Shown here: piece by piece, positions 9,400 to 18,800 of the stretch
Numbering within the stretch: the stretch's first letter is position 1
Layout of the letters: each line of letters starts with the position of its first letter
From: Pseudoalteromonas rubra
GTDB taxonomy: Bacteria > Pseudomonadota > Gammaproteobacteria > Enterobacterales > Alteromonadaceae
DNA: 64,000 nt
Assembly (NCBI RefSeq): GCF_000238295.3
Contig: NZ_AHCD03000039.1
Location: forward strand, 9,358-73,357
Direction: 5' to 3'
Position numbers and translations under genes: made by a program
The notes under the pieces: model-generated
Databases searched by the model: none
Told to the model about the DNA's origin: nothing
The model's input: the letters and a program-made list of their open reading frames with translations, nothing else

Positions 9400-9474
9400 T
9401 GGCTGGAGTACCAGGATTTGAACCTGGGAATGGCGGGGTCAAAACCCGCTGCCTTACCGCTTGGCGATACTCCA
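9400..9474 (-). tRNA. tRNA-Gln(TTG), C38 form, array copy 5
   Basis: Identical to array copy 1; loop TTTTGAC. Confidence 0.92.
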
Positions 9475-9510
9475 ACGAAAAGTTGATTATTTTAGTTCTT
9501 ACCGAGAACA

Positions 9511-9595
<85 letters not shown>

Positions 9596-9634
9596 GTCTT
9601 GCTAGCTAGATGAGGTTTTGTAGTAATTAAAGCA

Positions 9635-9711
9635 TGGTGGCTATGCCCTGATTTGAACAGGGGACCCCATCATTATGAGTGATGTGCTCTAACCAGCTGA
9701 GCTACATAGCC
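9635..9711 (-). tRNA. elongator tRNA-Met(CAT), array copy 6
   Basis: Identical to array copy 1. Confidence 0.95.
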
Positions 9712-9713
9712 AT

Positions 9714-9788
9714 TGGCTGGAGTACCAGGATTTGAACCTGGGAATGGCGGGGTCAAAACCCGCTGCCTTACCGCTTGGCGATACTCCA
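9714..9788 (-). tRNA. tRNA-Gln(TTG), C38 form, array copy 6
   Basis: Identical to array copy 1; loop TTTTGAC. Confidence 0.92.
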
Positions 9789-9824
9789 ACGAAAAGTTGA
9801 TTATTTTAGTTCTTACCGAGAACA

Positions 9825-9909
<85 letters not shown>

Positions 9910-9948
9910 GTCTTGCTAGCTAGATGAGTTTTGGTAGTAATTAAAGCA

Positions 9949-10025
9949 TGGTGGCTATGCCCTGATTTGAACAGGGGACCCCATCATTATGAGTGATGTG
10001 CTCTAACCAGCTGAGCTACATAGCC
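9949..10025 (-). tRNA. elongator tRNA-Met(CAT), first gene of the operon
   Basis: Mature part identical to the other Met genes. It starts about 35 bases downstream of the promoter -10 box. Confidence 0.95.
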
Positions 10026-10062
10026 ATCTCTTTAATTTCTCATCATCGCTGATGCGGGGCGT

Positions 10063-10091
10063 ATTATGCGTATATGGCCGTATGTCGTCAA
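10063..10091 (-). promoter_or_regulatory. sigma70 promoter of the Met/Gln/Leu tRNA operon
   Basis: On the minus strand, TTGACG (10091-10086), 17 bases, CATAAT (10068-10063), followed by ACGCCCCGC. The GC-rich discriminator is typical of stable-RNA promoters inhibited by ppGpp and DksA. Confidence 0.8.
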
Positions 10092-10204
10092 CACCTTTTT
10101 TGCAAAAAAATACCTAACACAGTTTGTTTGCAGATAAATTAAGCGAACCAGCGTGTTTTTAATGCAATTAGGCTAATAATTTCGCGTCCAGTGTAATAGG
10201 AAGA

Positions 10205-10232
10205 CAAAAAAAGCGCCATGAGGCGCTTTTTG
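10205..10232 (-). terminator. bidirectional terminator after ychF
   Basis: The inverted repeat AGCGCC-ATGA-GGCGCT is flanked by an A-run on one side and a T-run on the other, so it can end ychF transcription. A second small hairpin (GACGGG/CCCGTC) lies at 10236-10252. Confidence 0.85.
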
Positions 10233-10269
10233 TTAGACGGGTTTTGCCCGTCAGTATTGAGTGCGTTAC

Positions 10270-11361
10270 TTAGACATTGAACAAGAAGTTCATCACATCG
10301 CCGTCTTTAACGATGTAATCTTTACCTTCCTGACGCATTTTACCTGCGTCTTTAGCACCGCTTTCGCCCTGGTATTCAATGTAATCACTAAAACCAATGG
10401 TTTGTGCACGAATAAAGCCGCGCTCAAAGTCAGTGTGGATCTTACCTGCTGCTTGTGGCGCAGTTGCACCGACAGGAATGGTCCATGCACGTACTTCTTT
10501 TACACCAGCAGTAAAGTAGGTTTGCAGTTTTAGTAGCTCGTACCCACCGCGGATCACCAGGTTAAGCCCCGGCTCTTCCAGACCAAGGTCGGCCATAAAC
10601 TCAAGCTTGTCTTCTTCTTCAAGTTCAGACAGCTCAGACTCAATCGCAGCACAGACTGGAATTACAACAGCGTCTTCCGCTGCGGCAATTTCACGTACTT
10701 TGTCTAAAAATGGGTTATTTTCAAAACCATCTTCAGTGACGTTGGCGATATACATAGTCGGTTTGATCGTTAGGAAGTTCAGTGGCTTGATTGCAGCCAG
10801 CTCTTCTTTAGTCAGTTCCAATGAGCGCAGTGTTAAACCTTCATCAAGGTGTGCTTTGACTTTTTCCAAGACTTCGTTTTGGAATTTAGCGTCTTTATCG
10901 CCACCTTTGGCTTTTTTAGCATTTCGCTGCGCTGCACGGTCGGCTGCTTCCATGTCGGATAACACAAGTTCTGTATTGATAACATCGATATCATCCGCCG
11001 GGTTTACCTGACCAGATACGTGTACGATGTTTTCATCTTCAAAGCAACGAACTACATGACCAATCGCATCGGTTTCGCGAATGTTTGCCAGGAACTGGTT
11101 ACCAAGACCTTCACCTTTTGATGCGCCTTTTACCAGACCCGCAATATCAACAAATTCCATTGTTGTGGCAATGGTTTTTTGTGGATTAACAATCGCAGCC
11201 AGTTGATCCAAACGAGGATCCGGAACGGCAACAACGCCCGTGTTTGGTTCGATAGTACAAAAAGGGAAGTTCGCGGCTTCGATGCCCGCTTTGGTTAATG
11301 CATTGAATAGGGTTGACTTACCAACGTTAGGTAGGCCAACAATGCCACATTTAAAACCCAT
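10270..11361 (-). CDS. ychF: redox-regulated ATPase YchF (Obg/HflX superfamily)
   Basis: A 363-residue universally conserved P-loop protein that prefers ATP over GTP (OLA1 family) and binds ribosomes. The G1 motif GLPNVGKSTLFNALTKA is at residues 8-24; a coiled-coil region (about 130-200) and a C-terminal TGS domain (about 280-360) follow. The G4 motif departs from NKxD, as in other YchF proteins. It lies downstream of pth, as in many gammaproteobacteria, and probably belongs to the rplY-pth-ychF transcript. Confidence 0.96.
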   Translation of the reverse strand: MGFKCGIVGLPNVGKSTLFNALTKAGIEAANFPFCTIEPNTGVVAVPDPRLDQLAAIVNPQKTIATTMEFVDIAGLVKGASKGEGLGNQFLANIRETDAIGHVVRCFEDENIVHVSGQVNPADDIDVINTELVLSDMEAADRAAQRNAKKAKGGDKDAKFQNEVLEKVKAHLDEGLTLRSLELTKEELAAIKPLNFLTIKPTMYIANVTEDGFENNPFLDKVREIAAAEDAVVIPVCAAIESELSELEEEDKLEFMADLGLEEPGLNLVIRGGYELLKLQTYFTAGVKEVRAWTIPVGATAPQAAGKIHTDFERGFIRAQTIGFSDYIEYQGESGAKDAGKMRQEGKDYIVKDGDVMNFLFNV

Positions 11362-11478
11362 AGTTTAAAACCTTTAATTTGCTATCAATCGGACAAAATC
11401 CGGCATGGCCGGATTTTTATATCTTGCGACTGATATTAAGCGATCAATCACAGCAGTAACGAGACTCGTACGTCGGTG

Positions 11479-12063
11479 TTACGGCTTAAAAGAATGTAGT
11501 CTATTTTGTGCTTTTAACACACCGTCTTTGGCCAGGATTTCCATGCAACGTACGGCTTCATCCACCGCTGCATCTATTTTTTCCTGGTCTGCCTGAGGCG
11601 CCTTGCCCAGTACCCAGCCTGTCACCTTATCTCGGTGTCCAGGGTGGCCAATCCCAATGCGTAGACGCATAAACTCTTTGTTATTGCCCAGTTTGGCGAT
11701 AATGTCTTTCAGACCATTGTGTCCGCCATGACCGCCGCCTTTTTTGAGTTTGGCGACACCGGGGTCCATATCCATTTCATCATGTGCAACCAGGATCTGC
11801 TCAGGCGGTATTTTATAAAAATTAGCCAGGCTACCTACAGCTTTACCGCTCAGGTTCATAAAAGTGGTTGGAATAAGAAGCTTAAATTCCTGATTGTTCA
11901 GGAGCAGCTTGCCGCTAAGGCCATGATGTTTGGAGTCAGGTTTGAGAGGGACGTTGTAGCGCCTGGCCAGTTCTTCGATAAACCAAGCCCCGGCATTGTG
12001 ACGGGTGTTTGCATATTCGGGGCCTGGATTTGCCAGGCCCACTAGCATTTGAATAGTATTCAA
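11479..12063 (-). CDS. pth: peptidyl-tRNA hydrolase
   Basis: A 194-residue esterase that recycles tRNA from dropped-off peptidyl-tRNA. The catalytic elements are present: Asn in VGLANPGPEYANTRHN, His in the same motif (TRHNAG), and Asp in LVAHDEMDM. It follows rplY by 19 bases in the same direction, so both translation genes probably share one transcript. Confidence 0.97.
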   Translation of the reverse strand: MNTIQMLVGLANPGPEYANTRHNAGAWFIEELARRYNVPLKPDSKHHGLSGKLLLNNQEFKLLIPTTFMNLSGKAVGSLANFYKIPPEQILVAHDEMDMDPGVAKLKKGGGHGGHNGLKDIIAKLGNNKEFMRLRIGIGHPGHRDKVTGWVLGKAPQADQEKIDAAVDEAVRCMEILAKDGVLKAQNRLHSFKP

Positions 12064-12082
12064 GGTGCTAACACCTTAAAAA

Positions 12083-12691
12083 TTATTCAGCAGCTTCTTC
12101 AGCTGTTTCTTCAGCAGCGCCGCCTTTAGGTGCGTTTACAGTCACAACCGCTTGGTCGTGGTCTGCACCTTTAGCAAGCTCAACAGAAACTACACCAGCT
12201 GGAAGTGCGATGTCTGAAAGGTGTACAGTTGCGCCAACTTCGATAGCTGCTACGTCAACTTCTACGAACTCAGGAAGCTGAGCTGGCAGACATGTGATTT
12301 CGATTTCAGTTACGTGGTGAGCAATCGTGTTGCCGCCTTTAGTCGCTGCTTCTTCGTTGATGAAGTGAACAGGAACTTTAGTGTGAAGCTTTTGAGAAGC
12401 GTCAACGCGTTGGAAGTCAAGGTGAGTTACCTTAGGCTTGTACGGGTGACGTTGGATGTCTTTCAGGATAGCTTCAACAGACTCACCACCGATGTTCAGA
12501 GTCAGGATGTGCGTGTAGAAACCTTCATCTTCTTGCATCTGGATAACTTTGTTGTGCTCAAGAGTAAGCGAAACAGCGTCTTTGCCTGCACCGTAAAGGA
12601 TAGCAGGAACTTTATCAGCGCGACGTAGGCGGCGGCTCGCACCAGTACCCAGAGTTTCGCGTACTTCAGCGTTTAATACGTATTGTGACAT
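12083..12691 (-). CDS. rplY: 50S ribosomal protein L25, long Ctc/TL5-type
   Basis: A 202-residue L25 that binds 5S rRNA. It has the N-terminal L25 domain (about 1-92) and the C-terminal TL5/CTC beta domain (about 100-190) that the short E. coli L25 lacks, then an Ala/Glu-rich tail. I chose the ATG at 12691 because GGAG lies 5-8 bases upstream; a start 12 bases earlier would put that ribosome site inside the gene. Confidence 0.94.
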   Translation of the reverse strand: MSQYVLNAEVRETLGTGASRRLRRADKVPAILYGAGKDAVSLTLEHNKVIQMQEDEGFYTHILTLNIGGESVEAILKDIQRHPYKPKVTHLDFQRVDASQKLHTKVPVHFINEEAATKGGNTIAHHVTEIEITCLPAQLPEFVEVDVAAIEVGATVHLSDIALPAGVVSVELAKGADHDQAVVTVNAPKGGAAEETAEEAAE

Positions 12692-12805
12692 GAGTGTCTC
12701 CAATTATTTTAGTTAATACTTCGAAGGGCTCGCGACCAAGCACTTCGGTAAATCACTGTACTCGCCGTGGTTGTATCCAAAGCAAGCCCAGTAAAAAGGC
12801 GCGCT

Positions 12806-12833
12806 AATATACCACTTACCAGCAGCCTTGCAA
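12806..12833 (-). promoter_or_regulatory. candidate promoter of rplY-pth-ychF
   Basis: On the minus strand TTGCAA (12833-12828), 16 bases, TATATT (12811-12806), followed by GC-rich AGCGCGCC. It leaves a leader of roughly 105-110 bases before rplY. Confidence 0.5.
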
Positions 12834-12845
12834 ACCTTTGGACAT

Positions 12846-12875
12846 AAAAAAAGCACCCTGAGGTGCTTTTTATTT
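12846..12875 (-). terminator. terminator after prs
   Basis: Stem AGCACC/GGTGCT with a CTGA loop and a run of seven T on the minus strand, just after the prs stop. Confidence 0.88.
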
Positions 12876-12890
12876 GCGGATAAACACAGG

Positions 12891-13838
12891 TTAGTGTTCA
12901 AACATCGCAGAGATAGACTCTTCATTGCTGATGCGGCGGATGGTTTCAGCCAGCATATCAGCCAGAGTCAGTACTTTGATCTTGTCAACAGACTTCAGTT
13001 CGTCAGACAAGGTGATTGAGTCAGTGACAATCACTTCGTCGATCACTGAGTTACGCAGGTTTTCAGCTGCATTACCAGACAATACCGGGTGAGTTGCGTA
13101 AGCGAATACACGCTTAGCGCCATGCTCTTTCAGTGCCGCAGCTGCTTTACACAGTGTGCCGCCGGTATCAATCATATCATCAACGATGATACAGTCGCGA
13201 CCTTCTACGTCACCAATGATGTGCATGACCTGAGAAACGTTCGCTTGTGGGCGACGCTTGTCGATGATAGCCAGGTCTTTGTCATCCAGAAGTTTCGCGA
13301 TTGCACGCGCACGAACTACACCACCGATATCCGGTGATACGACAACAACGTCGTCGAAGTCACGCTCTTTCATGTCTTCAAGTAGTACCGGGCTACCAAA
13401 CACGTTATCAACAGGTACATCGAAGAAGCCCTGGATCTGCTCTGCGTGCAAATCAACGGTCAGTACGCGGTCAACCCCAACGCTTGACAAGAAGTCTGCG
13501 ACAACTTTAGCTGTGATTGGTACACGAGCAGAACGTACACGACGGTCCTGACGGGCGTAGCCAAAATATGGGATAACAGCTGTAATACGACCTGCAGAAG
13601 CACGACGTAACGCATCTACCATAACAATGAGTTCCATCAGGTTGTCATTGGTTGGTGCGCAAGTGGACTGAACGATGAAGACATCAGAACCACGAACATT
13701 TTCATTAATTTGAACGCTGATTTCGCCGTCGCTAAAACGGCCTACAACGGCATCACCTAATTCGATAAACAAACGTTTTGCAACTTTTTGAGCTAGCTCA
13801 GGTGTTGCGTTACCAGCGAAGAGCTTCATGTCGGGCAC
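12891..13838 (-). CDS. prs: ribose-phosphate pyrophosphokinase
   Basis: Prs makes PRPP from ribose-5-phosphate and ATP for nucleotide, histidine and tryptophan synthesis. The reading frame is longer upstream, but the E. coli-like N-terminus VPDMKLFAGNATPELAQ fixes the start at the GTG at 13838, with AGGA upstream; this gives the usual 315 residues. The PRPP-binding motif CIIVDDMIDTGGTL and the flexible loop region are conserved. It follows ispE, as in E. coli. Confidence 0.97.
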   Translation of the reverse strand: MPDMKLFAGNATPELAQKVAKRLFIELGDAVVGRFSDGEISVQINENVRGSDVFIVQSTCAPTNDNLMELIVMVDALRRASAGRITAVIPYFGYARQDRRVRSARVPITAKVVADFLSSVGVDRVLTVDLHAEQIQGFFDVPVDNVFGSPVLLEDMKERDFDDVVVVSPDIGGVVRARAIAKLLDDKDLAIIDKRRPQANVSQVMHIIGDVEGRDCIIVDDMIDTGGTLCKAAAALKEHGAKRVFAYATHPVLSGNAAENLRNSVIDEVIVTDSITLSDELKSVDKIKVLTLADMLAETIRRISNEESISAMFEH

Positions 13839-13917
13839 GGTAGGGTTCCTCAGGCACTGTAATATTATGTTATGCAATGACGTCGTCTGTGACAGTGTCA
13901 AAACAAGCTAACTTAAA

Positions 13918-14775
13918 CTATTTTACTTCATCTTTACGCCATGCAGCCAGCTGCCTGTGGGCAATTGACTCGCAAGCGTTTTGGCTAACAAAGCCTGTCC
14001 AGGGAGAGGGAAGCTGTTCGAGGACACGCTGTGCGGCTTGCGCAGATTCAAATTCTGCAAAGCAACACCCTCCTGTCCCTGTCAATCTGGACGGCGCATA
14101 TCTTAACAACCAGCTCAGGGTTTTATCAACCTCGGGGTGGAGCTTTTTAACTAATTCCTGACAGTCATTGTGTGTTTGCTCTAATGTCCAGTTGGCTGAT
14201 AATTTGGGGGTTTTCCGGGGCAAATCCGGATGTGTAAAGACCTCTACGGTGCTGACGTGGACATTGGGGAATACCACCAGGTAGTGTTTTTCAGTGACAG
14301 GGTATGGACTCAATTTCTCTCCAACCCCCTGAGCTAACGCGGTTTTCCCATGTACAAAAACAGGCACATCAGCCCCGAGCGTCAATCCAATATCGGCGAG
14401 CTGGGCGGTGGACAGGTTACATTGCCACAAGGTGTTGAGGGCGAGTAATGTGGTGGCCGCATCCGATGACCCACCGCCAACACCGCCACCCATGGGCAGG
14501 TTTTTGGTCAAGTGAATTTGAACCCCCCTAGCTGCGGATTTATACGGGCGTAGTGCGTCGGCAGCCCGAAAGATGAGATTATCCTGTAACGGGATATCCG
14601 CAACATCACCATGGATCTCGATGGTATCTTGTTCCTGTGGGACGAAGGTTAATTGATCGCCGTACTCCAGCAAGGTAAACAGGGTTTCCAGCTCGTGGTA
14701 GCCATCAGCACGGCGGCCATTGATGTGTAAAAACAGGTTGAGCTTTGCCGGAGCGGTTAATGTAAGTGTTTTCAT
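13918..14775 (-). CDS. ispE: 4-diphosphocytidyl-2-C-methyl-D-erythritol kinase
   Basis: A 285-residue GHMP kinase of the MEP isoprenoid pathway. It has the N-terminal substrate segment APAKLNLFLHI, the GHMP ATP loop LPMGGGVGGGSSDAAT near residue 92, and the C-terminal GTGGCCF motif. Its ATG overlaps the lolB stop (ATGA), so the two genes are coupled. Confidence 0.96.
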   Translation of the reverse strand: MKTLTLTAPAKLNLFLHINGRRADGYHELETLFTLLEYGDQLTFVPQEQDTIEIHGDVADIPLQDNLIFRAADALRPYKSAARGVQIHLTKNLPMGGGVGGGSSDAATTLLALNTLWQCNLSTAQLADIGLTLGADVPVFVHGKTALAQGVGEKLSPYPVTEKHYLVVFPNVHVSTVEVFTHPDLPRKTPKLSANWTLEQTHNDCQELVKKLHPEVDKTLSWLLRYAPSRLTGTGGCCFAEFESAQAAQRVLEQLPSPWTGFVSQNACESIAHRQLAAWRKDEVK

Positions 14776-15380
14776 AAGGTCTCAAAGTGCCAGTTACTGA
14801 TACGGATTTTGATGGTGATGTCATTGTGCGTCAGTGTGAGTCGGGTTGGCAGTTCGAGTCCGTTGACGCGTTGATATGTCTGGTAAGCGACCTGCCAGCG
14901 TAATCCCTGCTTATCCTGCCAGGTCGCCTGGATCAGTTGCTGTTTTTGATTATATTGGTTATCGGGCGCGTTTATTTGACCTGTTAACCATTGCGGCGCC
15001 TGCGATACCGGCAGTTGCCAGCCACTCAGACGATATACCAGCTCGCTGCTGTCTTCGCTGGTGTAGGTTTTATCTTCGAGCGTGAGTGTGCTGTACTGAG
15101 CGCGTTCTTCTAATTTTAATACCTGGGTACCAATAAACGTATTCAGTGTCAGTGTTTGTTTTTGTTCGCGGTATTGCCAGTTAAAGTTGGCTGACTGGCG
15201 CTCCTCGGGAGAGATAAATGCGAGCTTACCCGTTGCTCGCCAATTGTTGTAACTTTCGGGACGATTCTGCTGTGTATGCTCGTCAGGCGGCGTAATACGC
15301 TGTGCACATCCACCCAGAAACAATAAAAACATGAGCAAAATCAAATGAAACTGTTTCAAACTAAGTTCCTTACTTTCCAT
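14772..15380 (-). CDS. lolB: outer-membrane lipoprotein receptor LolB
   Basis: LolB accepts lipoproteins from LolA and inserts them into the outer membrane. The protein has a lipobox LFLGGC after a hydrophobic signal segment and the LolB domain after it. The start is uncertain: the ATG at 15380 lacks a ribosome site, but a TTG at 15359 has AAGGA seven bases upstream and would give a shorter, more typical lipoprotein signal (MKQFHLILLMFLLFLGGC). lolB is divergent from hemA, as in E. coli. Confidence 0.9.
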   Translation of the reverse strand: MESKELSLKQFHLILLMFLLFLGGCAQRITPPDEHTQQNRPESYNNWRATGKLAFISPEERQSANFNWQYREQKQTLTLNTFIGTQVLKLEERAQYSTLTLEDKTYTSEDSSELVYRLSGWQLPVSQAPQWLTGQINAPDNQYNQKQQLIQATWQDKQGLRWQVAYQTYQRVNGLELPTRLTLTHNDITIKIRISNWHFETL

Positions 15381-15442
15381 ATTCGATTGATTTTTGGTAA
15401 AATTAGCGGCTTTAAAGCAGGGCTTGAGCAATACTGGCAGTT

Positions 15443-16699
15443 ATGACCATCATCGCACTTGGGATCAATCACAAAACCGCGTCCGTCGAATTGAGGGAAA
15501 AAGTCGCTTTTTCTCCGCAACAACTATCGGATGCGCTACAGCAGCTGTCTGAGTTACCGCAGTTTAATGAGTCCGTGATTGTTTCTACCTGCAATCGGAC
15601 CGAAATCTATTGTAGCCTTGGGGACCCGAATTCCCAAGCGCTTCTGGGTTGGCTTGCGCAATTTCACCAGATAGAAGAGCACGAGCTGGCTGAGAATGTT
15701 TATGTGCATCACAATCAGGATGCCGTCAATCACCTGATGCGCGTGGCTTGTGGGTTGGATTCGCTGGTACTAGGTGAGCCACAGATCCTGGGCCAGATTA
15801 AGCAAGCGTATAACAGTGCAAAAGCACACAATGGCATTCAGCCTGTGTTTGAACGCTTATTCCAGAAAACCTTCTCTGTGGCCAAACAAGTTCGCACCGA
15901 AACCGAAATTGGCGCCAGTGCGGTATCTGTGGCGTATGCCGCTGTTAATCTGGCAAAGCACATCTATGGTCAGCTGGAAAAAACCAATGTGTTACTTATC
16001 GGTGCGGGTGAAACCATTGAGCTGGTTGCCAAGCATTTATCTCAACACAACCCAAAAGCCATCACTGTGGCCAACCGCACCATTGAGCGGGCACAGTTGC
16101 TGGCCAATGAAATTAGCGCAAATGTCATTTCTTTGGCTCAGCTGCCGGAGCAATTGCACCAGGCTGACATTGTGATCAGCTCCACGGCCAGTACTTTGCC
16201 TATCATAGGTAAAGGGGTGGTAGAGCAGGCACTGAAAAAGCGCAAACATAAGCCCATGTTGTTCGTTGATATTGCGGTACCGCGTGATATTGAAAGTCAG
16301 GTGAATGACTTAGACGCTGCGTATTTGTATACCGTGGATGACCTACAAGCGATTGTGAACGAGAACATGGCGTCGCGGGAACAAGCAGCGCGCGAAGCAC
16401 AGCAAATCATTGACGATAAAACGCATGAATTTGCGCAGTGGCAGCGTTCACTGACCTCTGTCGATGTGATCCGGGAATACCGTGAATCAGCGCAGACGAT
16501 TAAATTAGAGCTCGTGGAAAAGGCGTTAAATCAGCTACAATCGGGTAAGAATTCAGAAAAGGTCTTGTTAGAGTTGGCAAACAAGCTCACCAATCGGCTC
16601 ACTCATGCACCGACCCGTGCCATTCAGGCGGCGGCAAAAGAGGGCGATATAGAGCGTATTGCAGTATTAAAACAAGCATTAGGTATTGAGCAGGAATAA
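15443..16699 (+). CDS. hemA: glutamyl-tRNA reductase
   Basis: A 418-residue enzyme that reduces glutamyl-tRNA(Glu) to glutamate-1-semialdehyde for tetrapyrrole synthesis. The nucleophilic Cys lies in VSTCNRTEIYC near residue 50, the NADPH-binding segment VLLIGAGET near residue 185, and the C-terminal dimerisation helices follow. It is the first gene of a hemA-prfA-prmC block. Its substrate tRNA is encoded seven times at 51-52 kb. Confidence 0.97.
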   Translation: MTIIALGINHKTASVELREKVAFSPQQLSDALQQLSELPQFNESVIVSTCNRTEIYCSLGDPNSQALLGWLAQFHQIEEHELAENVYVHHNQDAVNHLMRVACGLDSLVLGEPQILGQIKQAYNSAKAHNGIQPVFERLFQKTFSVAKQVRTETEIGASAVSVAYAAVNLAKHIYGQLEKTNVLLIGAGETIELVAKHLSQHNPKAITVANRTIERAQLLANEISANVISLAQLPEQLHQADIVISSTASTLPIIGKGVVEQALKKRKHKPMLFVDIAVPRDIESQVNDLDAAYLYTVDDLQAIVNENMASREQAAREAQQIIDDKTHEFAQWQRSLTSVDVIREYRESAQTIKLELVEKALNQLQSGKNSEKVLLELANKLTNRLTHAPTRAIQAAAKEGDIERIAVLKQALGIEQE

Positions 16700-16706
16700 A
16701 AGTTAA

Positions 16707-17792
16707 ATGAAAGAGTCCGTCTATCGTAAATTGGAAACGCTGGTAGAGCGCCACGAAGAAGTGGAAGCCATGCTGGGGGATCCGGAAGTTATTGGCGATC
16801 AAAACCGTTTTCGCGCGTTATCAAAAGAATACTCAGAGCTGGAAGATGTCGTTAAGGCGTTCACAGCCTACCAGCAGGCCCAGGAAAACGTGGCTGCGGC
16901 TGAAGAAATGCTGAAAGACTCAGATCCTGACATGCGTGAAATGGCTCAGGAAGAATTCAAAGACGCAAAAGAACAAATTTCAGAGCTGGAGGAGCAACTC
17001 CAGATCCTGATGCTGCCAAAAGACCCGAAAGACGACAACAATGTATTCCTTGAAGTACGTGCTGGTACCGGTGGTGATGAAGCCGCGATTTTCGCAGGTG
17101 ATTTGTTCCGTATGTACAGCCGCTATGCAGAAGCACAAAAATGGCAGGTCGAAGTGGTCAGTGCCAATGAAGGTGAGCACGGTGGCTACAAAGAGGTGAT
17201 CGCTAACATCAAAGGGGATGGCGTTTACGGCAAGCTGAAGTTTGAGTCGGGCGCACACCGTGTACAACGTGTACCAGAAACCGAATCTCAGGGCCGTGTT
17301 CATACCTCAGCGTGTACGGTTGCTGTGATGGCAGAAATTCCTGAAGCAGAAGCCATTGAAATTAACCCGTCGGACCTTAAGGTCGATACCTTCCGGGCAT
17401 CTGGTGCCGGTGGTCAGCACGTTAACAAAACCGATTCTGCAATTCGTATTACTCACATTCCAACCGGGGTTGTGGTCGAGTGTCAGGATGAGCGTTCGCA
17501 ACATAAAAACCGTGCGAAAGCGTTGTCAGTACTGGGCGCCCGACTGCAGCAGGCTGAAGATGAAAAGCGCCAGGCTGAAGAAGCCAGCGAACGTCGTAAC
17601 TTGGTTGGTAGTGGTGACCGCTCTGAACGTATCCGTACGTATAACTATCCGCAAGGACGTATCACGGACCACCGCATTAACCTTACGTTGTATCGCCTCA
17701 ATGAAGTGGTAGCCGGCGACCTGGGTGCCGTTATCGATCCGTTAGTGTTGGAGTATCAGGCTGATCTGTTAGCAGCCATGGGCGACGACTAA
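16707..17792 (+). CDS. prfA: peptide chain release factor 1
   Basis: RF1 ends translation at UAA and UAG. The 361-residue protein has the GGQ motif (GAGGQHVNKTDSA) near residue 235 and the stop-codon recognition motif as PET (RVPETESQGR) instead of the PAT of E. coli, within the known PxT range. Its stop shares one base with the prmC start. Confidence 0.97.
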   Translation: MKESVYRKLETLVERHEEVEAMLGDPEVIGDQNRFRALSKEYSELEDVVKAFTAYQQAQENVAAAEEMLKDSDPDMREMAQEEFKDAKEQISELEEQLQILMLPKDPKDDNNVFLEVRAGTGGDEAAIFAGDLFRMYSRYAEAQKWQVEVVSANEGEHGGYKEVIANIKGDGVYGKLKFESGAHRVQRVPETESQGRVHTSACTVAVMAEIPEAEAIEINPSDLKVDTFRASGAGGQHVNKTDSAIRITHIPTGVVVECQDERSQHKNRAKALSVLGARLQQAEDEKRQAEEASERRNLVGSGDRSERIRTYNYPQGRITDHRINLTLYRLNEVVAGDLGAVIDPLVLEYQADLLAAMGDD

Positions 17793-18640
17793 TGGCGCAG
17801 AATCCCAATCTTGCTCAGGCGATTGCCTGGGCGAGTTCGCAACTTCAAAGTAGCTCAGAGTCAGCGAAACTCGATGCCGAAGTGCTGCTTTTACACATTC
17901 TTCAGAAGAACCGCAGTTATTTATTCGCGTGGCCAGAAGCCGAGCTGAATGCAGCGCAATATCAATTATTTGAATCACTCATTGCACGTCGAAAAGCGGG
18001 TGAACCAGTCGCCCATCTGACGGGGGAGCGCGAGTTCTGGAGTTTGCCTCTGTATGTCAATAACAGCACCCTCATTCCCCGGTCAGATACGGAAACCCTG
18101 GTTGAGCATGCATTGACCTTACCCCTGCCGACAGATGCTCGAGTCGTTGACCTGGGGACTGGTACGGGCGCCATTGTGTTGGCACTCGCTTCGGAGCAGC
18201 CTGACTGGCAGCTTATCGGTGTAGATTACTCTCATGATGCGGTGGCCCTGGCAGAGAAAAACCGTCAACGGCTGGGTTTTGAGCATGTGCAGATCCGCCA
18301 GAGTGACTGGTTTTCTGCCTTGTTAGATCAGCGTTTTGATTTGATTGTCAGCAACCCCCCGTATATATGTGAAACAGATGAACACCTGAATCAGGGGGAT
18401 GTCCGTTTCGAGCCTTTATCTGCCCTGGTGGCGCCGGAAGAAGGTTATGCCGATATCCGTCATATTACTGAGCAGGCACTGCAATATCTGGCACCGGATG
18501 GTTATCTGATGTTTGAACACGGGTATCAGCAAGCTGCTGGTGTTCAGCAGATTTTTGCACAAATGAACTATCGCAATATACTTACAATAAAAGATATGGC
18601 AGGCTGTGATAGGGTAACGATGGCGCAAAAGCCACAATAA
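17792..18640 (+). CDS. prmC: release factor glutamine methyltransferase
   Basis: PrmC methylates the Gln of the GGQ motif in RF1 and RF2. The 282-residue protein has an N-terminal helical domain, the SAM motif VVDLGTGTGAIVLAL near residue 113 and the catalytic NPPY motif (IVSNPPYI) near residue 188. Overlap of one base with prfA suggests coupling to its substrate gene. Confidence 0.97.
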   Translation: MAQNPNLAQAIAWASSQLQSSSESAKLDAEVLLLHILQKNRSYLFAWPEAELNAAQYQLFESLIARRKAGEPVAHLTGEREFWSLPLYVNNSTLIPRSDTETLVEHALTLPLPTDARVVDLGTGTGAIVLALASEQPDWQLIGVDYSHDAVALAEKNRQRLGFEHVQIRQSDWFSALLDQRFDLIVSNPPYICETDEHLNQGDVRFEPLSALVAPEEGYADIRHITEQALQYLAPDGYLMFEHGYQQAAGVQQIFAQMNYRNILTIKDMAGCDRVTMAQKPQ

Positions 18641-18800
18641 TCGTTGCTGATTATCTAAATTGCCTTGTGCAGGCATTATGCATAGTGCAGTGATACCGTA
18701 TTGTGGTGAACAGCTCGGTTATCGCCAACCTGCTTCATGACCGTCAGCGTGCGCAATACTGGCGAGATACGAGTACAAAAAGAGTGTTGAGGACTCTCCA

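Noticed and set aside
16707..17792. Possible loss of RF1 codon recognition (PET instead of PAT)
   Set aside because: The middle residue of the PxT motif varies in functional RF1 proteins; the rest of the protein is well conserved.
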